This document shows, piece after piece, positions 1 through 7,691 of a DNA stretch of 64,000 nt; position 1 is the stretch's first letter; every line of letters begins with the position of its first letter. The position numbers were made by a program, and so were the translations under genes. Origin of the DNA: UBA9620 sp965220695 (lineage in GTDB: Bacteria; Acidobacteriota; Vicinamibacteria; Vicinamibacterales; UBA8438); the NCBI GenBank assembly GCA_965220695.1, contig OZ244838.1, positions 3,348,001 to 3,412,000 of the forward strand, read 5' to 3'. Under the pieces are notes generated by a model. The model had not been told where the DNA came from, searched no databases, and was given only the letters and a program-made list of their open reading frames with translations.

Positions 1-47
1 TGCCAGAGGCGGCCGTCAAACGAGCGCGCCTTGAGATCGAGTTCTAG
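1..47 (+). CDS. rimP: RimP ribosome maturation factor, C-terminal end only
   Basis: The window opens inside this gene. Frame 3 (from base 3) reads the last 14 residues, ending RARLEIEF, followed by TAG at 45-47. RimP assists 30S subunit assembly. The identification rests mainly on position, because rimP-nusA-infB is a conserved order and the next two genes are nusA and infB; the short basic/hydrophobic tail fits but cannot prove it. The TAG stop is also the first part of a dispersed repeat. Confidence 0.7.
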   Translation, partial: PEAAVKRARLEIEF

Positions 48-195
48 CAGCCCGTGGTGAAACCCCGCGTTGCACCGAGACCTCGTGGCAACAACGCCGC
101 TCAGCGGGATGCAGCGTGAAACAGCAGAATTCCGCAGGGAAGCGCAGAATTCTGCGGGGATCGAATGCAGCGGGGCTATTGCCACGGGCTGCCAG
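44..195 (+). repeat. CTAG-ended imperfect palindromic repeat, copy 1 (rimP-nusA)
   Basis: It starts with CTAGCAGCCCGTGG and then TGAAACCCCGCG, and ends in GCGGGGCTATTGCCACGGGCTGCCAG-type sequence, so the two ends are inverted copies. The outer parts match the copies at 17590, 48476 and 62029. The middle is shorter and carries instead two GCAGAATTC motifs 20 bp apart (124, 144); the second lies in a perfect 14-bp palindrome at 143-156. The TAG of the left end is the rimP stop. No coding potential is shared between copies. Confidence 0.85.
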
Positions 196-229
196 GGTCA
201 CGACACGCGCGAGCCGACAGGAAGTGTAA

Positions 230-1687
230 ATGAACAACGCGTTGCAGCAGACCATAGAGGCGCTGGCGAAGGAAAAGGGCATCGAAACCGATGTCATCAT
301 TAACGCGATTGAAGATGCGGTACTCACCGCGTCCCGGAAGTACTACAAGACAGAAGAGAACCTGCGCACCAAGTTCAATCCGGACACGGGGCAGGTGGAA
401 TTGTTCGCGGTTCGGCGGATCGTGGAAGACGTGACCGATCCAGCCGCCGAAATCTCGCTGGCCGAAGCTCACGATTTGTACGGCGACGAAGCCGAGGCAG
501 GCATGGAGATCGAATTTCCCAAGCCGACCGATGTGCTGGGACGCATCGCCGCCCAGACAGCCAAACAGGTCATCTTCCAGAAGGTGCGTGAGGCCGAGCG
601 GGAAAACGTGTTCGCCGAGTACAGCCAGCGGGTGGGCGAAGTGGTGAATGGCCTCGTCAAAGGCTTCGAGAGCGGCGACATCGTCGTCGAGATCGGACGC
701 GTCGAAGCGCTCTTGCCGCGTCGTGAGCAGTCGCGCGCCGAGAACTATACCACCGGCGACCGGGTGCGGGCCGTGATCAAGGAAGTCAACAAGAACACGA
801 AAGGCCCACAGATCGTTCTGTCCCGAACCGATCCGATGCTGCTGATCAAGCTGTTCGAACAGGAAGTGCCCGAGATCTACGACGGCACCGTCGTCATCCG
901 GGGTGCTGTTCGCGAAGCGGGTGATCGGGCCAAGGTCGCGGTGGCATCTCGCGAACGGGAGGTCGACCCGGTTGGAGCCTGCGTCGGGATGAAGGGCACG
1001 CGCGTGCAGGCGATCATCCGCGAGCTGCGTGGTGAGAAGATCGACATCGTCGAGTGGTCCGAAGACGCAGCCACCTTCGTGACGAACGGCATCAGCCCCG
1101 CACGCGTGCAGCGGGTCTCCGTGGTCGACGAGGCTGATCGGGTGATCGAAGTGGTAGTCGAAGACCGCCAGTTGTCTCTCGCTATCGGCAAGAAGGGCCA
1201 GAATGTGCGGCTTGCCGCCAAACTGACCGGCTGGAAGATCGACATCAAGAGCGAAGAAGAAAAGCGTCGTGAGGTGGAGGCCCAATTCGATGGGCTAGGC
1301 GCCGAACCGGCGCCGCTGTCGGTGCCTGGACTCGACGAGGATATGGTCGAGAAACTGAATGCCGCCGGTATCGAAACCGTGGAACGAATGGTCGCGGCCA
1401 GCGCGTCGGAGTTGAGCGAGGTGCTTGGCATCTCCGAAGGAGCGGCCGAAGCACTGCGTCAAGGCGCGGAAGCCGCCACCATGGCCGCTAGCGGCGCCGT
1501 CGGCAGTGGAACCACGGAGGCAGTGCCACAAGAGGGGATTGAGCCGCTCCCCGGCGCGACCGCAGCGGTCGTCGATGCGCCTGTCTCGGAGGCGGCCCGC
1601 GCGGAGCCCACTCCCACGGCGCCAGGGCCGGAGACCGCCCGCGCCAAGGGAACGGCCCGCGAAGAGCGGACTCCCGGGAACGGATAG
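230..1687 (+). CDS. nusA: Transcription termination/antitermination factor NusA
   Basis: NusA binds RNA polymerase and nascent RNA and modulates pausing, termination and antitermination. The 485-residue product has the family layout: an N-terminal polymerase-binding domain (to about 130), an S1 domain (about 135-200), KH1 with GACVGMKGTRVQ near residue 247, KH2 with AIGKKGQNVR near 319, and a helix-hairpin-helix region starting VPGLDEDM near 364. The last 60 residues are an Ala/Pro/Glu-rich low-complexity tail not needed for the core function. The ATG has an AGGAAG ribosome site at 219-224. It lies between rimP and infB, the usual order. Confidence 0.97.
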   Translation: MNNALQQTIEALAKEKGIETDVIINAIEDAVLTASRKYYKTEENLRTKFNPDTGQVELFAVRRIVEDVTDPAAEISLAEAHDLYGDEAEAGMEIEFPKPTDVLGRIAAQTAKQVIFQKVREAERENVFAEYSQRVGEVVNGLVKGFESGDIVVEIGRVEALLPRREQSRAENYTTGDRVRAVIKEVNKNTKGPQIVLSRTDPMLLIKLFEQEVPEIYDGTVVIRGAVREAGDRAKVAVASREREVDPVGACVGMKGTRVQAIIRELRGEKIDIVEWSEDAATFVTNGISPARVQRVSVVDEADRVIEVVVEDRQLSLAIGKKGQNVRLAAKLTGWKIDIKSEEEKRREVEAQFDGLGAEPAPLSVPGLDEDMVEKLNAAGIETVERMVAASASELSEVLGISEGAAEALRQGAEAATMAASGAVGSGTTEAVPQEGIEPLPGATAAVVDAPVSEAARAEPTPTAPGPETARAKGTAREERTPGNG

Positions 1688-1749
1688 ATATACGCGCGGC
1701 AGTACCGTGGCGACTATTGGGGACGTCAGGGGAAGATAGAGGACACACG

Positions 1750-4635
1750 TTGGCCACGATCCGGATTTATCAGGTCGCTGAAGTGCTCGGGATCCCGAGC
1801 AAGGAGATCATCGACCTGCTCAAGCGCGAGCATGGTATCGAGGTCAAGAGCGCCTCGAGCACCATTGAAGAGATTGTCGCCAGGCAGTTCGCCGAACGGA
1901 TAGCCCGCGATCGCGATCTGAGCCTGCCGACTGGACCGTTGTTCTCTCAGAAGTCGTACTTCACCGGCAGGGGCTGGAAGGGTGGAAAGAGCACCAAACA
2001 ACCTGAACCGGCGCTCCGTCCTCGGCTGGGCCCTCCCCGTTTGGTCAAGTCTCCCAAGATTGTCCCTCCACCGGTGGCGGAAGAGGACGCCCAGGCTGTT
2101 CCGGAGTCCGCACCGATAACGCCGCCTGCTGCGACTGAAACGACACCTGCACCAGAACAACCTTCCGCTCCGACCACGGTGCAACAGCCCCCGGCTCGAC
2201 CGATGGTTGCGGAACCAGCGGCCGTTTCCGAACCGAAAGCTCCAGCGGCGCCGCCAGCGGCCATTGAAGTTTCGGATCCGCCAGTTTCGACACCCTCCGT
2301 TGCGGCTCCCTCGGTTCCAGCGCCACCCGTTGCTGCTGCGTCCGTCGCGGGTGCCCCCGTGTCAACGCCGTCTGTTGCGGCGCCACCCGCGCCGGCTCCG
2401 TCATTAGCAACTCCGCCCGTGCCGGATGCGCCGATTGCACCGGCGCCCGTTCCGGGTGCGCGCGAGACAGAGCCGGGACCGGCGGCCCAGACACGGGTGA
2501 CACCCACCGGCCGGGTCGTACCACCGACCATGCGGTTGCGGGTCGAAACGGACGCACCCTCGCTGAAACCGCCGGCGCCAAAGACCACGACGACACCGAA
2601 CCTCGTCAAGCCGGCGCCTGCACCCAGCCGGGTCGCGCCGCAACGTCCCCGACCTGGCTCTCGTCCCATCGCCGCTGCTCCGCGGCCAAGTACGCCAGCC
2701 GGGGGACCGCATCCGGTGCCGTCCCATCCTGCGCGACCGCCGGCCGGCCGGCCGGCTGCCCCGGCCGTCGGCTACCGGCCGCAGTTCAGGCTGCCCCCAC
2801 GTCCGCCCGGTGGACGCAAGCGACGGCCGCCTCGGCCCTCGACGCCGTACACACCGGCGCCGCCGCCGCCGATCACGCGGACCCTCTCGCTGGCCGAAGG
2901 CATGACGGTCAAGGATTTGGCCGACAAGCTGGAACTGAAAGCCAAAGATGTACTGAAGAAACTGATCGAGCGCCGGATGATGATGACCATCAACACGACG
3001 CTGGACACCGAGACCGCCACGATGGTGGCGCGTGAATTCGGCGCCGACGTCGAGATGCGCTCATTCGAAGAAGAGATTTCGGAAGTCGAGTCCAGCGCGG
3101 CCCAGGCAGGCGATCTGGTCGCGCGGGCGCCGGTCGTCACTGTCATGGGGCACGTTGACCACGGCAAGACGACGCTGCTCGACGCCATCCGTCACTCACG
3201 CGTGGCCGAGCGCGAGGCTGGCGGTATCACTCAGCACATCGGCGCGTATTCTGTCGAGATCAACAACAGGCGCATCGTGTTTCTCGACACCCCAGGTCAT
3301 GAGGCGTTCACTCTGATGCGTGCTCGCGGCGCACGAGTGACCGACATCGTCATCCTGGTTGTCGCGGCCGATGATGGCGTCATGCCGCAAACCAGAGAAG
3401 CGATCGATCACGCGAGGGCCGCCGACGTACCGCTGATCGTGGCGATCAACAAGATTGACAAGGCGAACGCGAACTCGGAACGGGTCAAGACCGAACTCTC
3501 GGAAATGGGCCTGACCCCGGAGGATTGGGGCGGCCAGACGGTGACCGTCGAGGTGTCGGCCAAGAAGCAGAAGAACCTTGATCTGTTGCTCGAGATGATC
3601 CTGCTGGTCACCGAATTGGGAGAACTCAAGGCGAACCCGAAGCGCGGCGCCTTCGGATCCGTGCTCGAAGCGAAGATCGACCGTGGACGGGGCCCCATCG
3701 CGACGATTCTGGTCAAGGACGGCACCCTGCGCATTGGCGACAATTTCATTGCCGGCTCGATCGTTGGCAAGGTCCGCGCACTGATCGACGATCGGGGCAA
3801 CAAACAAGAAGAAGCGGGGCCGTCAAGCCCGATCGAGGTTCTCGGCCTGACCGGCCTTCCACAGCCGGGCGATACGTTCCAGGCGGTAGCCGACGCCGCC
3901 AAAGCGCGTCAGATCTCGATGCTGCGACAGAATCAGGCGAAGCAGAAATCGCTTGGCGAGAAAGGCGGTCGCCTGACTCTCGAGTCGTTGCAACAGCAGA
4001 TAGCCGAGGGGGAAACGAAGGAACTGCCAATCATCGTCAAGGCAGACGTACAAGGCTCCGCTGAGGTACTGGCCGACGCACTGGGCAAACTGGGCGATGA
4101 ACGCGTCAAGGTGCGGCTCATCAGCAGCGGGGCCGGCGCCATCAACGAGGGCGACATCGTGTTCGCCGCGGCCTCCAACGCCGTCATCATCGGCTTCAAC
4201 GTCAGGCCGGACCGGAACGCCGCCGCGATGGCGGAACGTGAAGAGATCGACATCCGACTCCATCGCATCATCTACGACGTGACGGAGGAGATCAAGAAGG
4301 CGATGGCCGGCCTGCTTGAACCGACGGTGAAGGAAATCCAGATCGGTGCGGCTGAAGTGCGCGAGGTCTTCAAAGTACCGAAATTCGGCGCCGCCGCGGG
4401 CTGTCTGGTGACGGATGGCAAGATCACCCGCGCTGGGGGGACCCAGGCCAGGCTGCTGCGCGACCACGTCGTGATCCATGAGGGCCGGATCGGTTCGTTG
4501 CGGCGGTTCAAGGACGACGTCGGCGAGGTGAAGAATGGTCTTGATTGCGGGATCGCCTTCGAGCGCTATGCCGACATCAAGGCCGGCGACATCATTGAAA
4601 TCTTCACCCAGGAAGAGGTGGCCGCCACGGTCTAG
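1750..4635 (+). CDS. infB: Translation initiation factor IF-2
   Basis: IF-2 is the GTPase that brings initiator tRNA to the 30S subunit. The start is taken as TTG 1750 (product MATIRIYQVAEVLG, 961 residues), with AGAGG about 9 bases upstream; an in-frame TTG at 1717 is possible. Residues 1-50 form an IF2N domain. Next comes a linker of about 300 residues rich in Pro and Ala with degenerate APPV/STPSVA repeats. A second IF2N domain begins near 376. The G domain shows G1 GHVDHGKTT near 466, G3 DTPGH near 513 and G4 NKID near 566. Domains II-IV fill the rest. The long linker is common in high-GC genomes. Confidence 0.97.
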   Translation: MATIRIYQVAEVLGIPSKEIIDLLKREHGIEVKSASSTIEEIVARQFAERIARDRDLSLPTGPLFSQKSYFTGRGWKGGKSTKQPEPALRPRLGPPRLVKSPKIVPPPVAEEDAQAVPESAPITPPAATETTPAPEQPSAPTTVQQPPARPMVAEPAAVSEPKAPAAPPAAIEVSDPPVSTPSVAAPSVPAPPVAAASVAGAPVSTPSVAAPPAPAPSLATPPVPDAPIAPAPVPGARETEPGPAAQTRVTPTGRVVPPTMRLRVETDAPSLKPPAPKTTTTPNLVKPAPAPSRVAPQRPRPGSRPIAAAPRPSTPAGGPHPVPSHPARPPAGRPAAPAVGYRPQFRLPPRPPGGRKRRPPRPSTPYTPAPPPPITRTLSLAEGMTVKDLADKLELKAKDVLKKLIERRMMMTINTTLDTETATMVAREFGADVEMRSFEEEISEVESSAAQAGDLVARAPVVTVMGHVDHGKTTLLDAIRHSRVAEREAGGITQHIGAYSVEINNRRIVFLDTPGHEAFTLMRARGARVTDIVILVVAADDGVMPQTREAIDHARAADVPLIVAINKIDKANANSERVKTELSEMGLTPEDWGGQTVTVEVSAKKQKNLDLLLEMILLVTELGELKANPKRGAFGSVLEAKIDRGRGPIATILVKDGTLRIGDNFIAGSIVGKVRALIDDRGNKQEEAGPSSPIEVLGLTGLPQPGDTFQAVADAAKARQISMLRQNQAKQKSLGEKGGRLTLESLQQQIAEGETKELPIIVKADVQGSAEVLADALGKLGDERVKVRLISSGAGAINEGDIVFAAASNAVIIGFNVRPDRNAAAMAEREEIDIRLHRIIYDVTEEIKKAMAGLLEPTVKEIQIGAAEVREVFKVPKFGAAAGCLVTDGKITRAGGTQARLLRDHVVIHEGRIGSLRRFKDDVGEVKNGLDCGIAFERYADIKAGDIIEIFTQEEVAATV

Positions 4636-4647
4636 GAGCAGGGAGTC

Positions 4648-4929
4648 ATGATCGTCGGACTTCTCTCCGTTGAACTCCATTTCGCGGGCGCCCGCTCGCT
4701 GAAGGACAAACGGGCGGTATTGCGGCGATTGAAGGATCGGATCGGCCGGATGAACGTGACCATCGCCGAAGTGGACCACCACGACTTGCGTCAGCGAGCC
4801 CGGCTCGGAATCGTCACGATCGGGACAGACCAGGACATTGCGGAGCGCGTGCTCAACGGAGTCGTGAACGAGATTGAACGTGTCGAACCCGGGGCGCTCA
4901 TCCGAAACGAGGTCGAATGGTTGGTCTAG
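4648..4929 (+). CDS. ylxP: DUF503 family protein (YlxP-like)
   Basis: A 93-residue protein of the DUF503 family, recognisable by the start MIVGLLSVELHF, the SLKDKRAVLRRLKDR segment and the ending NEVEWL. Family members sit between infB and rbfA in many bacteria, as here, and may act in ribosome biogenesis, but no biochemical role is established. It starts 12 bases after infB with GGGAG upstream. Its TAG stop is followed by CAGCCTGCTG, resembling the first ten bases of the dispersed repeat. Family assignment is secure; function is not known. Confidence 0.9.
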   Translation: MIVGLLSVELHFAGARSLKDKRAVLRRLKDRIGRMNVTIAEVDHHDLRQRARLGIVTIGTDQDIAERVLNGVVNEIERVEPGALIRNEVEWLV

Positions 4930-4954
4930 CAGCCTGCTGATCCGGTAGAGATCC

Positions 4955-5329
4955 ATGCCATCGCGACCCCAACGAGTGGGAGACCAGGTACGGGCCGAGT
5001 TGTGCGTTTTGCTGCAGCGATCGGTGCGCGATCCGGCGTTGCGCCTTGTCACCGTGACCCACGTCAAGATGACGCGAGACCTGCAGCATGCGCAGGTGTA
5101 CTACTCGGCGCCGGACACGGCGGTGCCGAGCGATACGGTGCGGGGGCTTCGCCGGGCAGCACCATACCTGCGGGGACAATTGGGACATCGGCTCCGGCTC
5201 AGACACGTACCCGAGCTGACATTCGTGTATGACGACTCGATTGCACGTGAGCAACGGGTCGCCGAGATAATTGAAGGGTTGCAGATCGAGCGCACCCCGG
5301 AGACCGACCGTGACCCCGTTACTTCCTGA
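4955..5329 (+). CDS. rbfA: 30S ribosome-binding factor RbfA
   Basis: RbfA binds the 30S subunit and supports 16S rRNA 5' maturation. The 124-residue product shows the single KH-like fold: an N-terminal helix with RVGDQVRAELCVLL, then TVTHVKMTRDLQHAQVYY, then the RLRHVPELTFVYDDS strand-turn near the end. Length is typical. The 3' end overlaps the next gene by 20 bases, which suggests coupled translation. Confidence 0.95.
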   Translation: MPSRPQRVGDQVRAELCVLLQRSVRDPALRLVTVTHVKMTRDLQHAQVYYSAPDTAVPSDTVRGLRRAAPYLRGQLGHRLRLRHVPELTFVYDDSIAREQRVAEIIEGLQIERTPETDRDPVTS

Positions 5330-6284
5330 GGTCTCCCAAGTACGCGACATGCTGCTCGACGCGCGCACAGTGCTGCTCACATCGCACGCGCGGCCGGACG
5401 GCGATTCACTCGGTTCACAGCTCGCCCTCGCAGCGGCGCTCCGTCAGTTGGGAAAACAGGTTCGGATCATCAACATCGACCAGGCGCCGGCGCTGTATGC
5501 CTTCCTCCCCGATCTTGAGACCGTCGAGATTGCCGACACCGCGACCGACCCGTGCGACGTGGTCGTGGTGCTCGAGTGCAGCAGTCTCGACCGAACCGGA
5601 ATCGGCGGACTCGAGAACCGGACGATCATCAACATCGACCACCACGCGGGTAACCTCATGTACGGGTCGCTCAACTGGCACGATGAGACCGCGTGCGCGT
5701 GCGCCGAACTGGTTAGTGAACTGATCGACGCACTCGGTGTTGAACTCACGGAGGCGATGGCCACCCATCTGTACGTGGCCATCCTCACAGACACCGGGTC
5801 GTTCCGCCACGCCAACATCACGGCGCGCACCTTCGAGATCTGCCGCCGGAGTGCAACAGCGGGCATTGATCCGGCGATCATCGCGGCAGAGGTGTACAAC
5901 AACGTCAGCCTTGGACGGGTTCGCCTGACCGGCATGCTGCTCGACCGGATGCAACTCGAATTCGACCGACGGATCGCCGTCCTCAGACTGAACGACACCA
6001 TGCTCGCGCAGGCCGACTGCGCCGCCGACGACATTGAAGGAATCGTCAACCTGCCGCTCGCGGCCCGCGACGTACGGGCCGTGGTGTTCTTCAAACAGAG
6101 CGGTACGGACGTACGTGTCAGCGTGCGCTCGAAAGAGGCTGTCGACGTACGCCGGGTAGCGGTCTCGTTCGGAGGTGGCGGACATCGTAACGCCGCCGGG
6201 TTTACAATCGAACGTCCCTCCGCGGAAACGGACCGACAGGTGATCACCCGGATCGCCACCGCGATCGCCAGCAGCGAACAGTGA
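5310..6284 (+). CDS. nrnA: DHH-family phosphoesterase, NrnA-like (oligoribonuclease/pAp phosphatase)
   Basis: NrnA-type enzymes degrade short oligoribonucleotides and dephosphorylate pAp with Mn2+. The GTG at 5310 is chosen because GGAG lies 7 bases upstream (5299-5302) and the product then begins MTPLLPEVSQVRDML (324 residues). Metal-binding motifs are visible: HARPDGDSLGS near residue 30, LECSS near 85, NIDHHAGN near 108 (the DHH motif), and the DHHA1 motif GGGGHRNAAGF near the C-terminus. It sits between rbfA and truB, a common order, and overlaps truB by GTGA. Confidence 0.94.
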   Translation: MTPLLPEVSQVRDMLLDARTVLLTSHARPDGDSLGSQLALAAALRQLGKQVRIINIDQAPALYAFLPDLETVEIADTATDPCDVVVVLECSSLDRTGIGGLENRTIINIDHHAGNLMYGSLNWHDETACACAELVSELIDALGVELTEAMATHLYVAILTDTGSFRHANITARTFEICRRSATAGIDPAIIAAEVYNNVSLGRVRLTGMLLDRMQLEFDRRIAVLRLNDTMLAQADCAADDIEGIVNLPLAARDVRAVVFFKQSGTDVRVSVRSKEAVDVRRVAVSFGGGGHRNAAGFTIERPSAETDRQVITRIATAIASSEQ

Positions 6285-7225
6285 CGGCAGCGGCAGGACT
6301 GGACGGAGTGCTGGTGGTCGACAAGCCCTCCGGCCCCACCTCGCACGATGTCGTGGCAGCGGCCCGGCGCGCGCTCGGGCTTCGCAAGGCGGGTCACCTT
6401 GGCACGCTCGACCCTTTGGCGACCGGGGTGCTGCCTTTGGTCGTGGGGCGCGCCACCAGACTCGCTTCGTTGTTCGTCAAGGCCCCCAAGCAATACGATG
6501 CCGTGATCAGGCTGGGATTGGTCACCGACAGCTTCGACATCACCGGTTCGGTCGTGGGGGAGTCCGGAGCAGGCCTCCTTGACCCGGCGAATCAGACGCA
6601 GACCGTCTGGCCCGATGCCGAGGCCGTCTCCTCTGCGGCCGAGGGCTTCGTCGGCTCGTACCTGCAACAACCGCCACCTGTCTCGGCGAAATGGATCGGT
6701 GGGGTACGCGCGTACGAGCTTGCGCGACGGCATCAACCAGCCGAGATCAAACCGGTGCAGGTGACCGTCGAATCGCTCACCGTGCTGGAGGTCGAGGCAC
6801 ACCGAGTGCGCTGTCGCGTCGTCTGTTCCAGCGGCTTCTACGTCCGCTCTCTCGCGCACGACCTTGGTGGAACGCTTGGATGCGGCGGGTGTCTCGAGAC
6901 TCTTCGCCGCGAGCGGCATGGCCCGTTTCGGCTCGACGACGCCGTGCCGCTGGACGTACTGATGGACGCCGGCGATGCCGCGGCAGACCGGCTTGTGCCC
7001 ATGAGCGATCTGCTTCCCGACCTGCCCCTGGTGGTCGTCAACGAACCGGGCGCTCGTCGAGCGGCGCACGGTAATCCGCTAGGACCGGACGATCTCGTTG
7101 TCGGCAGCGTTTCATCCGACTTGGGGACCGGCCGGACCCGGGTGCTGGACGAGACCGGCAGTCTGCTGGCCATCGCGGAATCAGGCGCCGACGGCATTTT
7201 GCGTCCCAAGATCGTTCTAGTGTAA
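6281..7225 (+). CDS. truB: tRNA pseudouridine(55) synthase TruB
   Basis: TruB makes pseudouridine 55 in the T loop of tRNAs. The 314-residue product has the start VLVVDKPSGPTSHDVV and the catalytic segment HLGTLDPLATGVLPL, in which the Asp of GTLDP is the nucleophile. YDAVIRLG, the CSSGFYVRSLAHDLG motif and a PUA-like C-terminal part follow. The GTG start overlaps the nrnA stop (GTGA), so the two are probably translationally coupled. Confidence 0.96.
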   Translation: MTAAAGLDGVLVVDKPSGPTSHDVVAAARRALGLRKAGHLGTLDPLATGVLPLVVGRATRLASLFVKAPKQYDAVIRLGLVTDSFDITGSVVGESGAGLLDPANQTQTVWPDAEAVSSAAEGFVGSYLQQPPPVSAKWIGGVRAYELARRHQPAEIKPVQVTVESLTVLEVEAHRVRCRVVCSSGFYVRSLAHDLGGTLGCGGCLETLRRERHGPFRLDDAVPLDVLMDAGDAAADRLVPMSDLLPDLPLVVVNEPGARRAAHGNPLGPDDLVVGSVSSDLGTGRTRVLDETGSLLAIAESGADGILRPKIVLV

Positions 7226-7342
7226 GATCGCCCGGTTAATCAAAAGGAGAGGGCTGACATCGTAATGACGGCGGTTTGGAGCACCGGCTGTTCGACCATC
7301 TCGCATCGGTCGTGTCTGGGCCGTTCGTGGAGGTGATCACCA
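7226..7342 (+). promoter_or_regulatory. rpsO leader with strong Shine-Dalgarno and a possible 23-residue upstream ORF
   Basis: The 117-base gap between truB and rpsO holds GGAGGTGATC at 7329-7338, a ten-base match to the complement of the 16S 3' end, unusually strong for this window. An upstream ATG at 7265, with AAGGAGA at 7244-7250, opens a 23-codon frame whose TGA (7334-7336) lies inside that Shine-Dalgarno. Translation of the small frame would therefore end on the rpsO ribosome site. S15 leaders are autoregulated in several bacteria; whether this one is cannot be told from sequence alone. Confidence 0.4.
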
Positions 7343-7612
7343 GTGGTGTTACAGAGAGAACAAAAGATCGAACTTATCGGCTCGTATCAGGTGCACGAGA
7401 CCGATACTGGTTCGCCTGAGGTGCAGGTTGCGCTGCTCAGCGAGCGCATCAGCTACCTGACCGAACATTTCAAGATCCACGCGAAAGATCATCACTCGCG
7501 TCGGGGATTGCTGAAGCTCGTGGGGCAACGCCGCCGCCTCCTTGACTACCTCAAGTCCAAGGATTCGGGACGATACGCCCACCTGATCAAACGGCTGGGT
7601 CTCCGCAAGTAG
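7343..7612 (+). CDS. rpsO: 30S ribosomal protein uS15
   Basis: The 89-residue uS15 binds the central domain of 16S rRNA. It shows the family core: TGSPEVQVALLSERI, HAKDHHSRRGLLKLVGQRRR and a C-terminal YAHLIKRLGLRK. GTG 7343 lies 9 bases after GGAGG; a second GTG follows directly at 7346. Placement just before pnp is the classical rpsO-pnp arrangement. Confidence 0.97.
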   Translation: MVLQREQKIELIGSYQVHETDTGSPEVQVALLSERISYLTEHFKIHAKDHHSRRGLLKLVGQRRRLLDYLKSKDSGRYAHLIKRLGLRK

Positions 7613-7691
7613 GTGGAACGAACCACCGTTCGTTCCCGTTCTCCCGCTCGTTCATCTCCTCGCCGTTCGGACAGTTTTGTGGAGTGACATC

